In this document: positions 49,561-58,205 of the stretch, piece by piece
How positions within the stretch are numbered: position 1 is the stretch's first letter
Layout: the number at the start of each line of letters is the position of its first letter
From: Cryobacterium sp. HLT2-28
GTDB lineage: Bacteria; Actinomycetota; Actinomycetes; Actinomycetales; Microbacteriaceae
Direction of reading: 5' to 3'
DNA: 64,000 bases
Assembly: GCF_004402495.1 (NCBI RefSeq)
Contig: NZ_SOFH01000020.1
Location: 62,001-126,000, forward strand
Notes under the pieces: model-generated
Databases searched by the model: none
What the model was told of the DNA's origin: nothing
Seen by the model: only the letters and a program-made list of their open reading frames with translations
Made by a program: the position numbers and the translations under genes

Positions 49561-51039
49561 ATGACTTCGATTCGTGGAGCCGCGCAGGTCTATCGCGGTC
49601 ACGTCTTCCACATTGCCGGCTCGCCCACCGTGTCGGAGGCGAGGCGCCATCTCGTCTCCCTGCCCGACGGCGCCCTCGTCACCGGCGGGGAGGGCCAGAT
49701 CGACTGGGTCGGCGACTTCGCCGCTCTCCCCGCGGAGTTCGCCGACCTGCCGGTGACCGACAACCGGGGCGGCTTCATCCTGCCCGGCTTCGTCGACACC
49801 CACCTGCACTTCCCGCAGACCTATTCCACGGATGCCTACGGCGGCGGGCAGTTGCTGGAGTGGCTCGACAATTGCGTCTTCCCGGCCGAATCCAAACTGA
49901 AAGACCCCGAGTTCGGCGCCCGGATCGCGCGGGACTTCACCCGCCGGCGGATCGCGGCGGGCACCACGAGCGCCCTGGTCTTCGGGTCGGCGTTCCCGCC
50001 CGCGCAGGACGCCCTGTTCGCCGAGTCGGAGCGGGCCGGCCTGCGCCTGGTCAGCGGGCGCGGCATCCAGACCATCGGCTCCGAGTCGTCGCGGGCGCTG
50101 CTCACCGGAGAGACCGAGGCCCTCGACCTGGTCACGGCCGAGATCGACCGCTGGCACGCGGTCGACACCGGCGACCCGGCAACGGCGCTGCTGCAGGTGG
50201 CGGTCGTTCCCCGGTTCAGCCTGTCCGTCACGCCGACCACGCTCGCCGGGCTCGGCGAGCTCTACGATGACGTGCGCGGCCGGGGCGTGTACTTCCACAG
50301 CCACCTGAACGAGAATAACCGGCCGGGCACCGGTGAGATCGACGCGGTGAAGGCGATCTACCGCGTCGACACCTACCTCGACACCTACGACGGCCAGTTC
50401 CTGCCCGGTTCGGTGCGCGGCGGGTCGAGCCTGCTCGGTCGCCGGAGCATCCTGGCCCACGCCGTGCACTGCGAGGATGCCGAACTCGCCCGGCTGGCCG
50501 AAACCGGCACCTCCGTCGCGCACTGCCCGACCTCGCAACAGTTCCTCGGCTCGGGCACCATGCCCTGGCTGCGCACCACCGGGTTCGGGGTGAACGTGGC
50601 GATCGGATCGGACATCGGCGCGGGCGACGAGTGGCTGGTCTCCCGGGTGCTCAACGACTGCTTCAAGGTGCACCTGTCCGAGCCGGGCGACGCCGGGCTG
50701 TCGATCGACCCGGCCGCCCTGCTCTTCACCGGCACCCTGGCCGGAGCCCGCGCCCTCGACATGGAGGCGCGATTCGGAAACTTCGACGTCGGCAAGGACG
50801 CGGACTTCTTGCTGATCGAACCGGACCGCTGGGAGCCGCTCGCGAGCGTGCTCGAGCGGGGCATCCGCGCCGACGATGCGGAGATGGCCACCGACCAGAC
50901 CCTGTTCGCCCTGCTGCTGGCGTTGCGCCAGCCGGCGATCACGGGCGTCTTCGTGCGCGGCCGCCGGGTCCAGGCACCGGAACCCGAGCACCGGTCGCCG
51001 GTGTCCGCGCGCGTGACCGGGCGGCCCGAACGGGCCTGA
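49561..51039 (+). CDS. guaD: Guanine deaminase
   Basis: The amidohydrolase converts guanine to xanthine. The 492-residue protein has the metal motif LPGFVDTHLHFPQ, the HSHLNENNRPGTGEI motif typical of guanine deaminase, AHAVHCEDAEL and GSDIGAGDEWLVSRVL. Its product xanthine would be the substrate of the xanthine-dehydrogenase-type enzyme encoded at 39.9-43.4 kb. The stop codon lies in a 14 bp tandem duplication. Confidence 0.93.
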   Translation: MTSIRGAAQVYRGHVFHIAGSPTVSEARRHLVSLPDGALVTGGEGQIDWVGDFAALPAEFADLPVTDNRGGFILPGFVDTHLHFPQTYSTDAYGGGQLLEWLDNCVFPAESKLKDPEFGARIARDFTRRRIAAGTTSALVFGSAFPPAQDALFAESERAGLRLVSGRGIQTIGSESSRALLTGETEALDLVTAEIDRWHAVDTGDPATALLQVAVVPRFSLSVTPTTLAGLGELYDDVRGRGVYFHSHLNENNRPGTGEIDAVKAIYRVDTYLDTYDGQFLPGSVRGGSSLLGRRSILAHAVHCEDAELARLAETGTSVAHCPTSQQFLGSGTMPWLRTTGFGVNVAIGSDIGAGDEWLVSRVLNDCFKVHLSEPGDAGLSIDPAALLFTGTLAGARALDMEARFGNFDVGKDADFLLIEPDRWEPLASVLERGIRADDAEMATDQTLFALLLALRQPAITGVFVRGRRVQAPEPEHRSPVSARVTGRPERA

Positions 51040-51069
51040 GGCTCAGGGTGTGAGGCTCAGCACCTGAGG
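51037..51069 (+). repeat. 14 bp tandem duplication spanning the guaD stop
   Basis: TGAGGCTCAGGGTG, TGAGGCTCAGCACC and a partial TGAGG follow each other, beginning with the guaD stop codon itself. Confidence 0.8.
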
Positions 51070-51079
51070 CCCCGCTCCT

Positions 51080-51107
51080 GGAACTCAGATCCTGAAACTC
51101 AGATCCT
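51080..51107 (-). repeat. 14 bp tandem duplication spanning the SHOCT-gene stop
   Basis: On the minus strand AGGATCTGAGTTTC is followed by AGGATCTGAGTTCC. The first copy contains the stop codon of the SHOCT gene and the second repeats the last codons and stop outside the gene. Confidence 0.8.
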
Positions 51108-51347
51108 GCCGAGCAGTTCCTGCCGTTTCGCCTCGTACTCGGTCTCGGAGAGCAGGCCCTCGTCCCGGAGCCCGGCCAGCGCCTGCAGTGCGGCGACCGG
51201 ATCAGTGCCGGGGGCGGGCTGCCCCGCCCGCGACGATCCTCGGCCAAGACGCAGGGCCACGAGAACGATCAGCAGGACGACGACCGCCAGGGCGACCAGG
51301 ACCGCGAGGATGATCAGGACGTGCCAACCGGTGAGGTTGTTCAGCAT
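51099..51347 (-). CDS. Small SHOCT-domain membrane protein
   Basis: The 82-residue protein has an N-terminal membrane helix (VLIILAVLVALAVVVLLIVL) and a C-terminal SHOCT domain (ALQALAGLRDEGLLSETEYE, then AKRQELLGRI). SHOCT modules are short oligomerisation helices found in many actinobacterial membrane proteins. The gene converges on guaD. The specific role is unknown. Confidence 0.82.
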   Translation of the reverse strand: MLNNLTGWHVLIILAVLVALAVVVLLIVLVALRLGRGSSRAGQPAPGTDPVAALQALAGLRDEGLLSETEYEAKRQELLGRI

Positions 51348-51395
51348 GTGTTCCCCCTTCGACTGCGCCGGCCACCGCCCACGCTGGTGCCGACT

Positions 51396-51881
51396 CTAGT
51401 CCGCCGGGGGTCTGCCCGAGGCGCGCAGCACCGCCGGGGTACGACCGGCGTCCGACCACGGCCCGGCCAGGCCGATCACCGCGATGGCCGAGGTCGGCAT
51501 CGGAACGGATTCCCCGGTCAGCAGCGCGGCGAGGTTCTCGATCCCCGGGTTGTGGCCGACCAGCACGACGGTGCCGGCGTCGTCGGGGAGCTCGCGCAGC
51601 ACGCCGAGCAGTTGCCCGGCCGAGGCGGCATACGCGCGGTCGTCCACCAGGGTCGGCGGCACGGCGTCGAGTTCCGCCGAGGCCAGTTCCCAGGTGCTGC
51701 GCGCCCGGTTCGCCGACGAGACGACGGCGAGGTCGATGCCCGGGATGCTGCGGGCCAGCCACTTCCCGGCGCGCGGCGCCTGGTGGCGGCCCCGACCGTT
51801 CAGGGGGCGGTCGACGTCGGCCTCGTCACCCGACCAGTCGGACTTGGCGTGCCGCAACAGGATCAGCGTGCGCTCAGGCAT
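51396..51881 (-). CDS. SixA-like histidine phosphatase
   Basis: The 161-residue protein belongs to the histidine phosphatase branch 1. LILLRHAKSDWSG is the SixA-type RHG-equivalent motif with the catalytic His, and VVLVGHNPGIENLAALLTG carries the second His. Family members dephosphorylate phosphohistidine or small phosphoesters; the substrate is not known here. It lies alone between the SHOCT gene and the nucleotidyltransferase. Confidence 0.9.
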   Translation of the reverse strand: MPERTLILLRHAKSDWSGDEADVDRPLNGRGRHQAPRAGKWLARSIPGIDLAVVSSANRARSTWELASAELDAVPPTLVDDRAYAASAGQLLGVLRELPDDAGTVVLVGHNPGIENLAALLTGESVPMPTSAIAVIGLAGPWSDAGRTPAVLRASGRPPAD

Positions 51882-51955
51882 GACCCCAGTCTGCCACGGT
51901 CGTCCGGACGCGGTCCGGACGCGGTCCGGGCAGGCGACGGGCAGGCCGCCCTACG

Positions 51956-52639
51956 ATGGCAGGCATGATGCCCCTCGCTCCCCCGGTTGCCGGTCTCGTG
52001 CTCGCGGCCGGCGCCGGCTCCCGCTACGGTCGCCCAAAGGCGCTCGCCACGACCCCTGAGGGCACGTCCTGGCTGGTCAGGGCCGTGCATACCCTGGCCG
52101 CCGCCGGCTGCCACCCGGTGATCGTCGTGCTCGGGGCCGGCGCCGACGCAGCGGAGGCGCTGCTCGGCGACCACCATCCGGGCGAGCTGGTGGTCACCCG
52201 GGCCGAGGACTGGGCCGACGGGCTCTCCGCGTCACTCAGGGCGGGGCTGCGGGCGGCGGCGGCGCTCGGCCCCGGTCCGCTCGCCGTGGCGGTCGTCCCG
52301 GTCGACGTGCCCGGGCTGGGCGAGGCCACCGTCCGGCGGCTGATCGGCCCGGCAGCGCTCGGTCCGGCAGCGCTCGGTCCCGACACCCTGAGGCGGGCCT
52401 GTTTCGAGGGGAGACCGGGGCATCCGGTCGTGATCGGGCGCGCGCATTGGGCCGGCCTGATCGCCTCGGTCAGCGGGGACACCGGAGCCAGGCCCTACCT
52501 GCTCGCGCACCAGGCCGTGCCGGTGGAATGCGGCGACCTGGAGACCGGCGCCGACATCGACGTGAACATCGACGTGGACATCAACGCCGGCGTCGAACGG
52601 GAGACCGGCGGGACGCCCGGGCATCCGCCCGATCGGTGA
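51956..52639 (+). CDS. MocA-like nucleotidyltransferase (molybdenum cofactor cytidylyltransferase family)
   Basis: The 227-residue protein has the nucleotidyltransferase signature GLVLAAGAGSRYGRPKAL near residue 13, VVPVDVPGLGE for metal binding, and GRPGHPVVIGRAHW, the MobA/MocA C-terminal motif. MocA makes the cytidine form of the cofactor used by xanthine-dehydrogenase-type enzymes such as the one at 39.9-43.4 kb. An acidic DID/DVN/DVD tail ends the protein. ATG at 51956 is used; ATGs at 51965 and 51968 are possible. Confidence 0.85.
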   Translation: MAGMMPLAPPVAGLVLAAGAGSRYGRPKALATTPEGTSWLVRAVHTLAAAGCHPVIVVLGAGADAAEALLGDHHPGELVVTRAEDWADGLSASLRAGLRAAAALGPGPLAVAVVPVDVPGLGEATVRRLIGPAALGPAALGPDTLRRACFEGRPGHPVVIGRAHWAGLIASVSGDTGARPYLLAHQAVPVECGDLETGADIDVNIDVDINAGVERETGGTPGHPPDR

Positions 52640-52720
52640 CTCCCGCGCGGCATCCATGGAATCATGGGGTTTCCGCGCCCGCCACCGCCCACCCGGCCGT
52701 CACCGTACCCGAAGGATCCC

Positions 52721-53410
52721 GTGCTCGAGACACTCCGCCGCCACCCCGCGAACCTGCACCTGGGGCTCATGCTCGCACTCACCTTCTCCACCGGCGTGGC
52801 GGATGCCGTGGGCTACCTCGGCCTGGACCGGGTGTTCACCGGCAACATGACCGGCAACGTCGTGATCCTCGGCATGGCTCTGGCCGGGGCGAACAACCTG
52901 CCGGTCGCCGGCCCGCTGCTGGCGCTGTTCACGTTCATGCTCGGCGCCGCCGTCGGCGGGCGGGTGCTGCGCCCGGTCGCGATCGGCTGGACGACGCACG
53001 CCAGTGTGCTCTTCGGCCTGCAGGGACTGGTGATGGCCGCCCTCTCGATCGCCCTGTTCCTCGGCGGTGGCCGCCCGCCGGCACCCTTCGACCTCGTGAT
53101 AACCGGCTTCCTCGCCGCGGTGATGGGCCTGCAGGCGTCGATCGCCCGCCACATCGGGGTGAAGGACGTGACCACGGTGGTCGTCACGTCGACCATCACG
53201 GGCTTCGCCGCCGACTCCCGGCTCGGCGGCGGCAAGGGCCAGCCCTGGTTCCGCCGGCTCGCCGCGATCGTGCTGATCGGCGCCGGCGCCGCGGTCGGCG
53301 CGCTGCTGCTGATGACGCACATCGGCTGGGGGGTCGCCCTGTCGGCGGCGATCACCCTCGTCGTCACCGCGCTCGGGCACGCGGCCGGCCGCCCGCACCA
53401 CGCGCCCTGA
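52721..53410 (+). CDS. DUF1275 (YoaK-type) membrane protein
   Basis: The 229-residue protein has six likely membrane helices and the DUF1275 hallmarks STGVADAVGYLGLDRVFTGN followed by MTGNVVILG, with LQASIARHIGVKDVTTVVVT further on. GTG at 52721 is chosen for AAGGA shortly upstream; the frame is open to 52664. The function of the family is unknown. It lies 81 bp after the nucleotidyltransferase gene. Confidence 0.9.
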   Translation: MLETLRRHPANLHLGLMLALTFSTGVADAVGYLGLDRVFTGNMTGNVVILGMALAGANNLPVAGPLLALFTFMLGAAVGGRVLRPVAIGWTTHASVLFGLQGLVMAALSIALFLGGGRPPAPFDLVITGFLAAVMGLQASIARHIGVKDVTTVVVTSTITGFAADSRLGGGKGQPWFRRLAAIVLIGAGAAVGALLLMTHIGWGVALSAAITLVVTALGHAAGRPHHAP

Positions 53411-53486
53411 CCGGGCAAGGACCCTGCGGAGGACGACCGCGTCGGACCCGGTGGAATTCCGGTGCCCGTCGTGGGAGCCTTGAGGG

Positions 53487-53771
53487 GTGCCGAAGACTGT
53501 CGAACGCCCCGATCTGCAGGAGACGGTGTCACTGGATCGTCCGTGGATCACGATCGTCTGGGACGACCCGGTGAACCTGATGTCCTACGTCGCCTACGTC
53601 TTCCGCAGCTACTTCGGCGTCACCGCCGAGGAGGCGGAGCGCCTCATGCTGCAGGTGCACAACACCGGCCGGGCCGTGGTCGCCACCGGCAACCGTGAGG
53701 CCATGGAACGCCACGTCGAGGCCATGCACGGCTACGGCCTGTGGGCGACGCTGGCCAGGGCCGACTCGTGA
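53487..53771 (+). CDS. clpS: ClpS adaptor protein
   Basis: ClpS delivers N-degron substrates to ClpC/ClpA-ClpP. The 94-residue protein has [20 protein letters not shown], the N-end-binding region with its DDPVN motif, and [20 protein letters not shown]. The GTG start is preceded by GGAG. It overlaps the DUF2017 gene, the standard actinobacterial neighbour. Confidence 0.95.
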   Translation: MPKTVERPDLQETVSLDRPWITIVWDDPVNLMSYVAYVFRSYFGVTAEEAERLMLQVHNTGRAVVATGNREAMERHVEAMHGYGLWATLARADS

Positions 53772-54319
53772 TGCAATTCGAGCCGTCCGCGGAAGGTCGC
53801 GTGTCCGCGCACTTCGAATTGGTCGAGGTGGGGCTGCTCCGACTCGCCACCAGCCAGCTGGTGGAACTTTTGGAGGCCGCCGATGCCCACGCGCCAGGCA
53901 CGGCCGCCGACCCGGCCCTGAAACGGCTGCTGCCGGATGCCTACCTGGACGACCCTGAGGCCGCGGCGGAGTTCCGCCGGTTCACCGCCGGCGATCTCCT
54001 CGACCGCAAGGTGCTCAATGCGAAGGTGGTCCTGGCGACCCTGGGCGAGGAGCCGCTCGACCCGATCTCCGACGAACCGGACGAGGCGCTGCTCCACGAC
54101 TTGCCGGACGACGCCCCGCTGACGATCGTGCTTGACCCGCCCGACGTGCAGTCCTGGCTGCGCACCCTCACCGACCTGCGGTTGACGCTGGCCGAGCGTC
54201 TCGACATCGGGCCGGACGGCCGGCCGCAGCGAGAGGACGAGGACGCCCCGTTCCTGCGGGACGTCTACGAATGGTTCGGCATGGTGCAGGAGTCCCTGGT
54301 CTACGCCATCGACGTCTGA
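53768..54319 (+). CDS. DUF2017 protein, ClpS neighbour
   Basis: The 183-residue soluble protein belongs to DUF2017, nearly always found after clpS in actinobacteria. It is helical, with [20 protein letters not shown] and the C-terminal [19 protein letters not shown]. The GTG at 53768 overlaps the clpS stop (GTGA); ATG at 53771 is one codon later. Its role is unknown, presumably in the ClpS pathway. The stop lies in a 16 bp tandem duplication. Confidence 0.85.
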   Translation: MMQFEPSAEGRVSAHFELVEVGLLRLATSQLVELLEAADAHAPGTAADPALKRLLPDAYLDDPEAAAEFRRFTAGDLLDRKVLNAKVVLATLGEEPLDPISDEPDEALLHDLPDDAPLTIVLDPPDVQSWLRTLTDLRLTLAERLDIGPDGRPQREDEDAPFLRDVYEWFGMVQESLVYAIDV

Positions 54320-54348
54320 GCCGAGCGACGTCTGAGCCGAGCGACGTC
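54311..54348 (+). repeat. 16 bp tandem duplication spanning the DUF2017 stop
   Basis: GACGTCTGAGCCGAGC occurs twice (54311-54326 and 54327-54342) and is followed by a third GACGTC. The first copy holds the last two codons and the stop. Confidence 0.85.
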
Positions 54349-54373
54349 GGACCGGGGCGCGGCACCGAAGCGC

Positions 54374-55687
54374 CTAACCGACCACGGGAACGGCCAGCAG
54401 CGCCGCACGGGCGCGGCGCGGGCCCTCGCCGTCGGCGAGGGAGGCCCGCAGCCGGTCCAGGCGCAGCCTGGCCGCGCCGTCGAGCGCGAGCAGGGCCTCG
54501 GCCGCCACTCGCAACTCGTCGGCCGTCACAGCGTTCGGGTCGAGGGACAGCCCGAAACCGGCCCTCTCCAGGGCGGCTGCACCGGTGAACTGGTCGGTCG
54601 AGAACGGAAGCACCAGCAGCGGAACCCCGGCGGTCATCGCCTCGGTGACGCTGTTGTTGCCTCCGTGGGTGACGGTGAGTGCCGCGTGGCGGAGCAGGGT
54701 GACCTGGGGCAGGAACCCGCGCACCAGCCAGGAACCGGGGATCGGCCCGAGTTCGGCCGGGTCTGTCGCGCCGGTGGCGATGGCAACCCGCACGTCGAGC
54801 CCGCGCAGCGCCTCCGCCACCCGGGCGAGCACGTCGCCGCGCACCGAGAGGAAGCTGCCGAAGCTCACGTAGACGACCGGCCGGTCGGCGGCGGCCAGCC
54901 ACCGGTCGGCCTCGTCGTCGGCGGCCTCCTCGCGCACCGCGGAGCCGAGGAAGGCGTGCGGGGGCAGCAGGGCGGTTCGCGCCGGGTCGTGCAGTTCGGC
55001 CGGGTAGTTGAGCAGGAGCACATCGCCCGCCTCCATGAAGGCGTCGCGGCTGGGCATCGCCGCCGGGTCCAGGCTGAACAGGGCCGCGTTCCACTGGGCC
55101 GTGAACGCGGCACTCACCTCGTCGCAGGCCAGGTGCAGGGCCTCCAGCGCGGCCGGGCCGGGCCGGAACGCCACCGGCCATTCCGGCGGGTAGCCGTAGA
55201 CCTCGTCGCCGACCGGCAGCGCGGACGGGTGCCCGAGCACGACGTCGGCGTGACGGATGCCCGCACTCTGCAGCGCGAGCCTCGCACTGAACGCGAGGTG
55301 GTCGACGATCACCTGGTCGGGCTGCACCTCGGCGACGATCCGCTGCACCTCCCGGGCAACCTCGACCGGGTTCCAGAGCAGGTCGTTGCTGCGCGCCTCG
55401 GCCTGGAACAGGAGCGTCTCCACCATGCCGCGGCGGGTCGCGGCGAAGAACCCGCGGAGGGCGTCGTCTTCGCCGCTCGGCTGCTGCTCGGCCCGGATCG
55501 TGCCCGGGTTGGAGCCCCGGCCCAGTTGCAGGTTGACCCGTTCGAAACCGAACGCCCGCACGATGTCGGCCGTGGCCGGTCCGCTGGCCACGACGACGCG
55601 TTCACCGGCCTGCTGCCAGGCGGTGCCGAGAGTGGCCAGGGGGAAGAGGTGGGAGGCGTAGTCGGGGCTGATGATCAGCAGGGTCAT
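54374..55687 (-). CDS. Family 1 glycosyltransferase (UGT/MGT type)
   Basis: The 437-residue GT-B enzyme has LLIISPDYASHLFPLATLGT at the N terminus, VVYVSFGSFLSVRGDVLARV in the middle and the C-terminal sugar-nucleotide motif VTHGGNNSVTEAMTAGVPLL with VLPFSTDQFTGA. This is the MGT/UGT pattern, usually acting on small hydrophobic acceptors such as natural products, carotenoids or xenobiotics. It follows three overlapping 5-residue mini-ORFs after the HEAT-GT4 gene. Confidence 0.88.
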   Translation of the reverse strand: MTLLIISPDYASHLFPLATLGTAWQQAGERVVVASGPATADIVRAFGFERVNLQLGRGSNPGTIRAEQQPSGEDDALRGFFAATRRGMVETLLFQAEARSNDLLWNPVEVAREVQRIVAEVQPDQVIVDHLAFSARLALQSAGIRHADVVLGHPSALPVGDEVYGYPPEWPVAFRPGPAALEALHLACDEVSAAFTAQWNAALFSLDPAAMPSRDAFMEAGDVLLLNYPAELHDPARTALLPPHAFLGSAVREEAADDEADRWLAAADRPVVYVSFGSFLSVRGDVLARVAEALRGLDVRVAIATGATDPAELGPIPGSWLVRGFLPQVTLLRHAALTVTHGGNNSVTEAMTAGVPLLVLPFSTDQFTGAAALERAGFGLSLDPNAVTADELRVAAEALLALDGAARLRLDRLRASLADGEGPRRARAALLAVPVVG

Positions 55688-55735
55688 GTCAGGTTCCTCA
55701 TCAGGTCTGGTTCCTCATCACGTGTGGTTCCTCAT
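55684..55735 (-). repeat. 17 bp tandem triplication forming three coupled 5-residue mini-ORFs
   Basis: Between the HEAT-GT4 stop and the GT1 start, TGATGAGGAACCACACG, TGATGAGGAACCAGACC and TGATGAGGAACCTGACA follow each other. They read as mini-ORFs 55735-55718 (MRNHT), 55718-55701 (MRNQT) and 55701-55684 (MRNLT). Each starts inside the previous stop (TGATG), and the last stop overlaps the GT1 start (ATGA). Each copy also carries a ribosome-binding-like GAGGAA. Confidence 0.9.
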
Positions 55736-57972
55736 CAGGAGAGGCTCATCGCCCAGGCGTTCGGCCCGTCGGTGACGGCGACCTCCCGGTAGACGGCGGC
55801 CAGGGTGGACGCCATGGCCTGGATCGTGAAACCTCGTGCCACCATCTCGCGGGCACGGTCGGCGAACTCCGGTCCGGACGGGCCGGCGGCGACCGTGAGG
55901 GCAGCGGCGATCCCGCCGGCCAGCGCGGTCGGGTTGCCGGTGTCCACGAGGAAGCCTGTCACTCCCTCCTCCACGTAGGTGGCCGGCCCCCCCGAGTGCG
56001 GCGCGACCACGGGGAGGCCGGTGGCCAGTGCTTCGAGCAGGGCGATCCCGAACTCCTCCTTCACGCTGGCGCAGACATAGACGCCGTTCGGGCCGGCCAG
56101 GCCGGGCCGGCCGGTGCGCGCGGCCGCGAGCCAGCGGGCCACGGTGTCGTTATTGCGGTGCCCGGCGAGCAGCAGTCCACGTTCGATGGCCCCGTCGAGC
56201 GGAACGGCCGCGGCCATCCGGTCCAGTTGTGCGCGCTCGTCGGCCGACGGCGTGCGAAGGTCCCCGCCGACGATGAGCAGGTTGCAGGCCGCGGACAGTG
56301 CCGGGTCCGCCGACCAGGCCTCGACGAGCGCGGCCATGCCCTTGACCCGGTGCAGCCGGCCCACCGTGACGGCGAGCGGCAGCCCGCGTCGCTCGGGCGG
56401 GAGGGCCGCCAGCAGGTCGTCGAGCTCGACGAACGCCACCGCGCCGGCCGCGTTCAGCCGATCCGGGTCAACGGCGGCGGACCCGTCGAGGGACGCCGTC
56501 GCGTCCGCGAGGGAACGCTCGATCACGGCCAGGTCGATTCCCTCCGCGATCACCGAGTGGCGTTCCGGGTGCTGCCGGATGTCGATTCCGACGAGCTCGC
56601 GCATGTCGCGCCGCAGGTCGGGCCGGGGGAAGAGCACGGTGTGCGCGGCATCCGCTGCCAGCCGCTGCACCAGCCGCACCCGGAACCAGAAGTGCTCGGC
56701 CTCGTCCACGGTGCCGAAGTTCGCGCGGGTCAGGGTGCCGGTCGCATCCAGCGAGTGGATGACGCTGTGCGGGTCGGGTGCCACCGTGAACACGATGGGG
56801 ATGTCCAGTTCGCGGGCGACCGTGGAAGCGGCGAGAGTGCCGACATCGGCCATCCTCAGGTGGATCGCATCGACCGTTCCCGCTGCGCGGAGGATGCGCC
56901 GGATGCCGCGCTGGGTGGCGATCCGGCGCGGCCAGGCATCGACCGAGGCGACCGGTTCGCCAAGGAACGGGACGGTCGCGAAGGCGTGCCCGGCCAGGGT
57001 CGAGCTGACCTCGGAGAGGCAGTCCAGGGCGTCGGCGAAACCGCCCCGGGAGAGTGTGAGCACCCGTTCGACCCGCTGCTCCCTCGGAGCATCCTCGCCG
57101 CCGGACAGGAAGGCGTGCTCCCCCGGCGTCGGGCCGGCGACGAGGGCGTCGCCGAGGCGCACGAGCAGGGTCGCGATGCCGCCGTTGTCGCCGGCGCCGA
57201 CCTGGCTGAGGTCACGGTCGATGTCGGCGTGCAGGAAAAGCTGGGCGATGGTGGCCCCCTGGCTCCACGGCGCGCGCGGATAGTTCGGCACGGTCAGGTC
57301 GACCAGGGCGAGCCTGGCCACCTCGGCCAGCACGTCGTCGCCCCGGGCAAGCTCGGTGACGATCGCGGTGTTGGCGTCGTTCGGGCCGAGGTCGCCGAGG
57401 GCGGCGATCGCGGCGACACGCACCTCGGTCGGCTCGGCCGGGTCGACGGCGACGCGGCGCAGCAGGCGCTCCGGGATGCGGCCGGTGACGAGGCCGATCG
57501 TCTCGACCAGACGGGACCGTGCCCCGGGTTCGACGACGCCGACCAGGGCACCCTCGAGGGCGAGCCCGACGTGCTCCGGCACCGACGACGCCCACTGTTC
57601 CAGGGTGCGCTGGGCGATCATCCCGGGGAATCCGCCGGCGACGACCATGGCCACGAGCCCGGAGATGGCGTCGAGGCGGGGCAGGCGGGCACCGAAGGCC
57701 CAGGCCGTGTGCTCGCGGATGAACAGGGTGTCATGGCCCAGCAGGGTGACCAGCACATCGTCCGCCGACTCGTCGAAGACCTGGGCGAGCGAGTGCATCG
57801 CCGCGATCGCGGTGAGCTGGTCGCCCGGGTCGACCGCGGCCTGGGCGAGCAGGCGAACGGCCCGCACGCCGCCGTCCCTGCTCGCGGCGACGGTCAGGTC
57901 GTCGGCGGCCCGGATGCCGTCCAGGATCGAACGCGTCTGGCGCATGGTGTCCAGGGTCGTATGGGTTCCCAC
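55735..57972 (-). CDS. HEAT-repeat and GT4 glycosyltransferase fusion
   Basis: The 745-residue protein has an N-terminal alpha-helical repeat domain (about 1-230) with HEAT-like units (LTAIAAMHSLAQVFDESADD, EVRVAAIAALGDLGPNDANT). The rest is a GT-B glycosyltransferase: IHLRMADVGTLAASTVAREL, PLAVTVGRLHRVKGMAALVE and the family 4 motif VCASVKEEFGIALLEALATG with LPVVAPHSGGP. GTG at 57972 has GGAGA seven bases upstream. The substrate is unknown; the HEAT part may hold a partner or the membrane. It is upstream of a GT1 gene in the same operon. Confidence 0.85.
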   Translation of the reverse strand: MGTHTTLDTMRQTRSILDGIRAADDLTVAASRDGGVRAVRLLAQAAVDPGDQLTAIAAMHSLAQVFDESADDVLVTLLGHDTLFIREHTAWAFGARLPRLDAISGLVAMVVAGGFPGMIAQRTLEQWASSVPEHVGLALEGALVGVVEPGARSRLVETIGLVTGRIPERLLRRVAVDPAEPTEVRVAAIAALGDLGPNDANTAIVTELARGDDVLAEVARLALVDLTVPNYPRAPWSQGATIAQLFLHADIDRDLSQVGAGDNGGIATLLVRLGDALVAGPTPGEHAFLSGGEDAPREQRVERVLTLSRGGFADALDCLSEVSSTLAGHAFATVPFLGEPVASVDAWPRRIATQRGIRRILRAAGTVDAIHLRMADVGTLAASTVARELDIPIVFTVAPDPHSVIHSLDATGTLTRANFGTVDEAEHFWFRVRLVQRLAADAAHTVLFPRPDLRRDMRELVGIDIRQHPERHSVIAEGIDLAVIERSLADATASLDGSAAVDPDRLNAAGAVAFVELDDLLAALPPERRGLPLAVTVGRLHRVKGMAALVEAWSADPALSAACNLLIVGGDLRTPSADERAQLDRMAAAVPLDGAIERGLLLAGHRNNDTVARWLAAARTGRPGLAGPNGVYVCASVKEEFGIALLEALATGLPVVAPHSGGPATYVEEGVTGFLVDTGNPTALAGGIAAALTVAAGPSGPEFADRAREMVARGFTIQAMASTLAAVYREVAVTDGPNAWAMSLS

Positions 57973-58205
57973 GGGGTGTTCTCCCTGTCGTCGGGGCGGT
58001 CTGTCGTCGGGGCGGGCTGGCGTCGGATGCGGTCTGGTGCTGCCGATGATACTTCGGAACGGGAAACTCCTCGGATTGCCGGTGGGGAATCCGCTCCCGG
58101 TCGATTCAACGCTATTGGCCTGACCAGCAATCAGATATCGGCTGGGAATCAGCCGAGACTCCGCCGACGGGTTTACTTGGCGGTCACAGGGGGCAGGATG
58201 GATGC

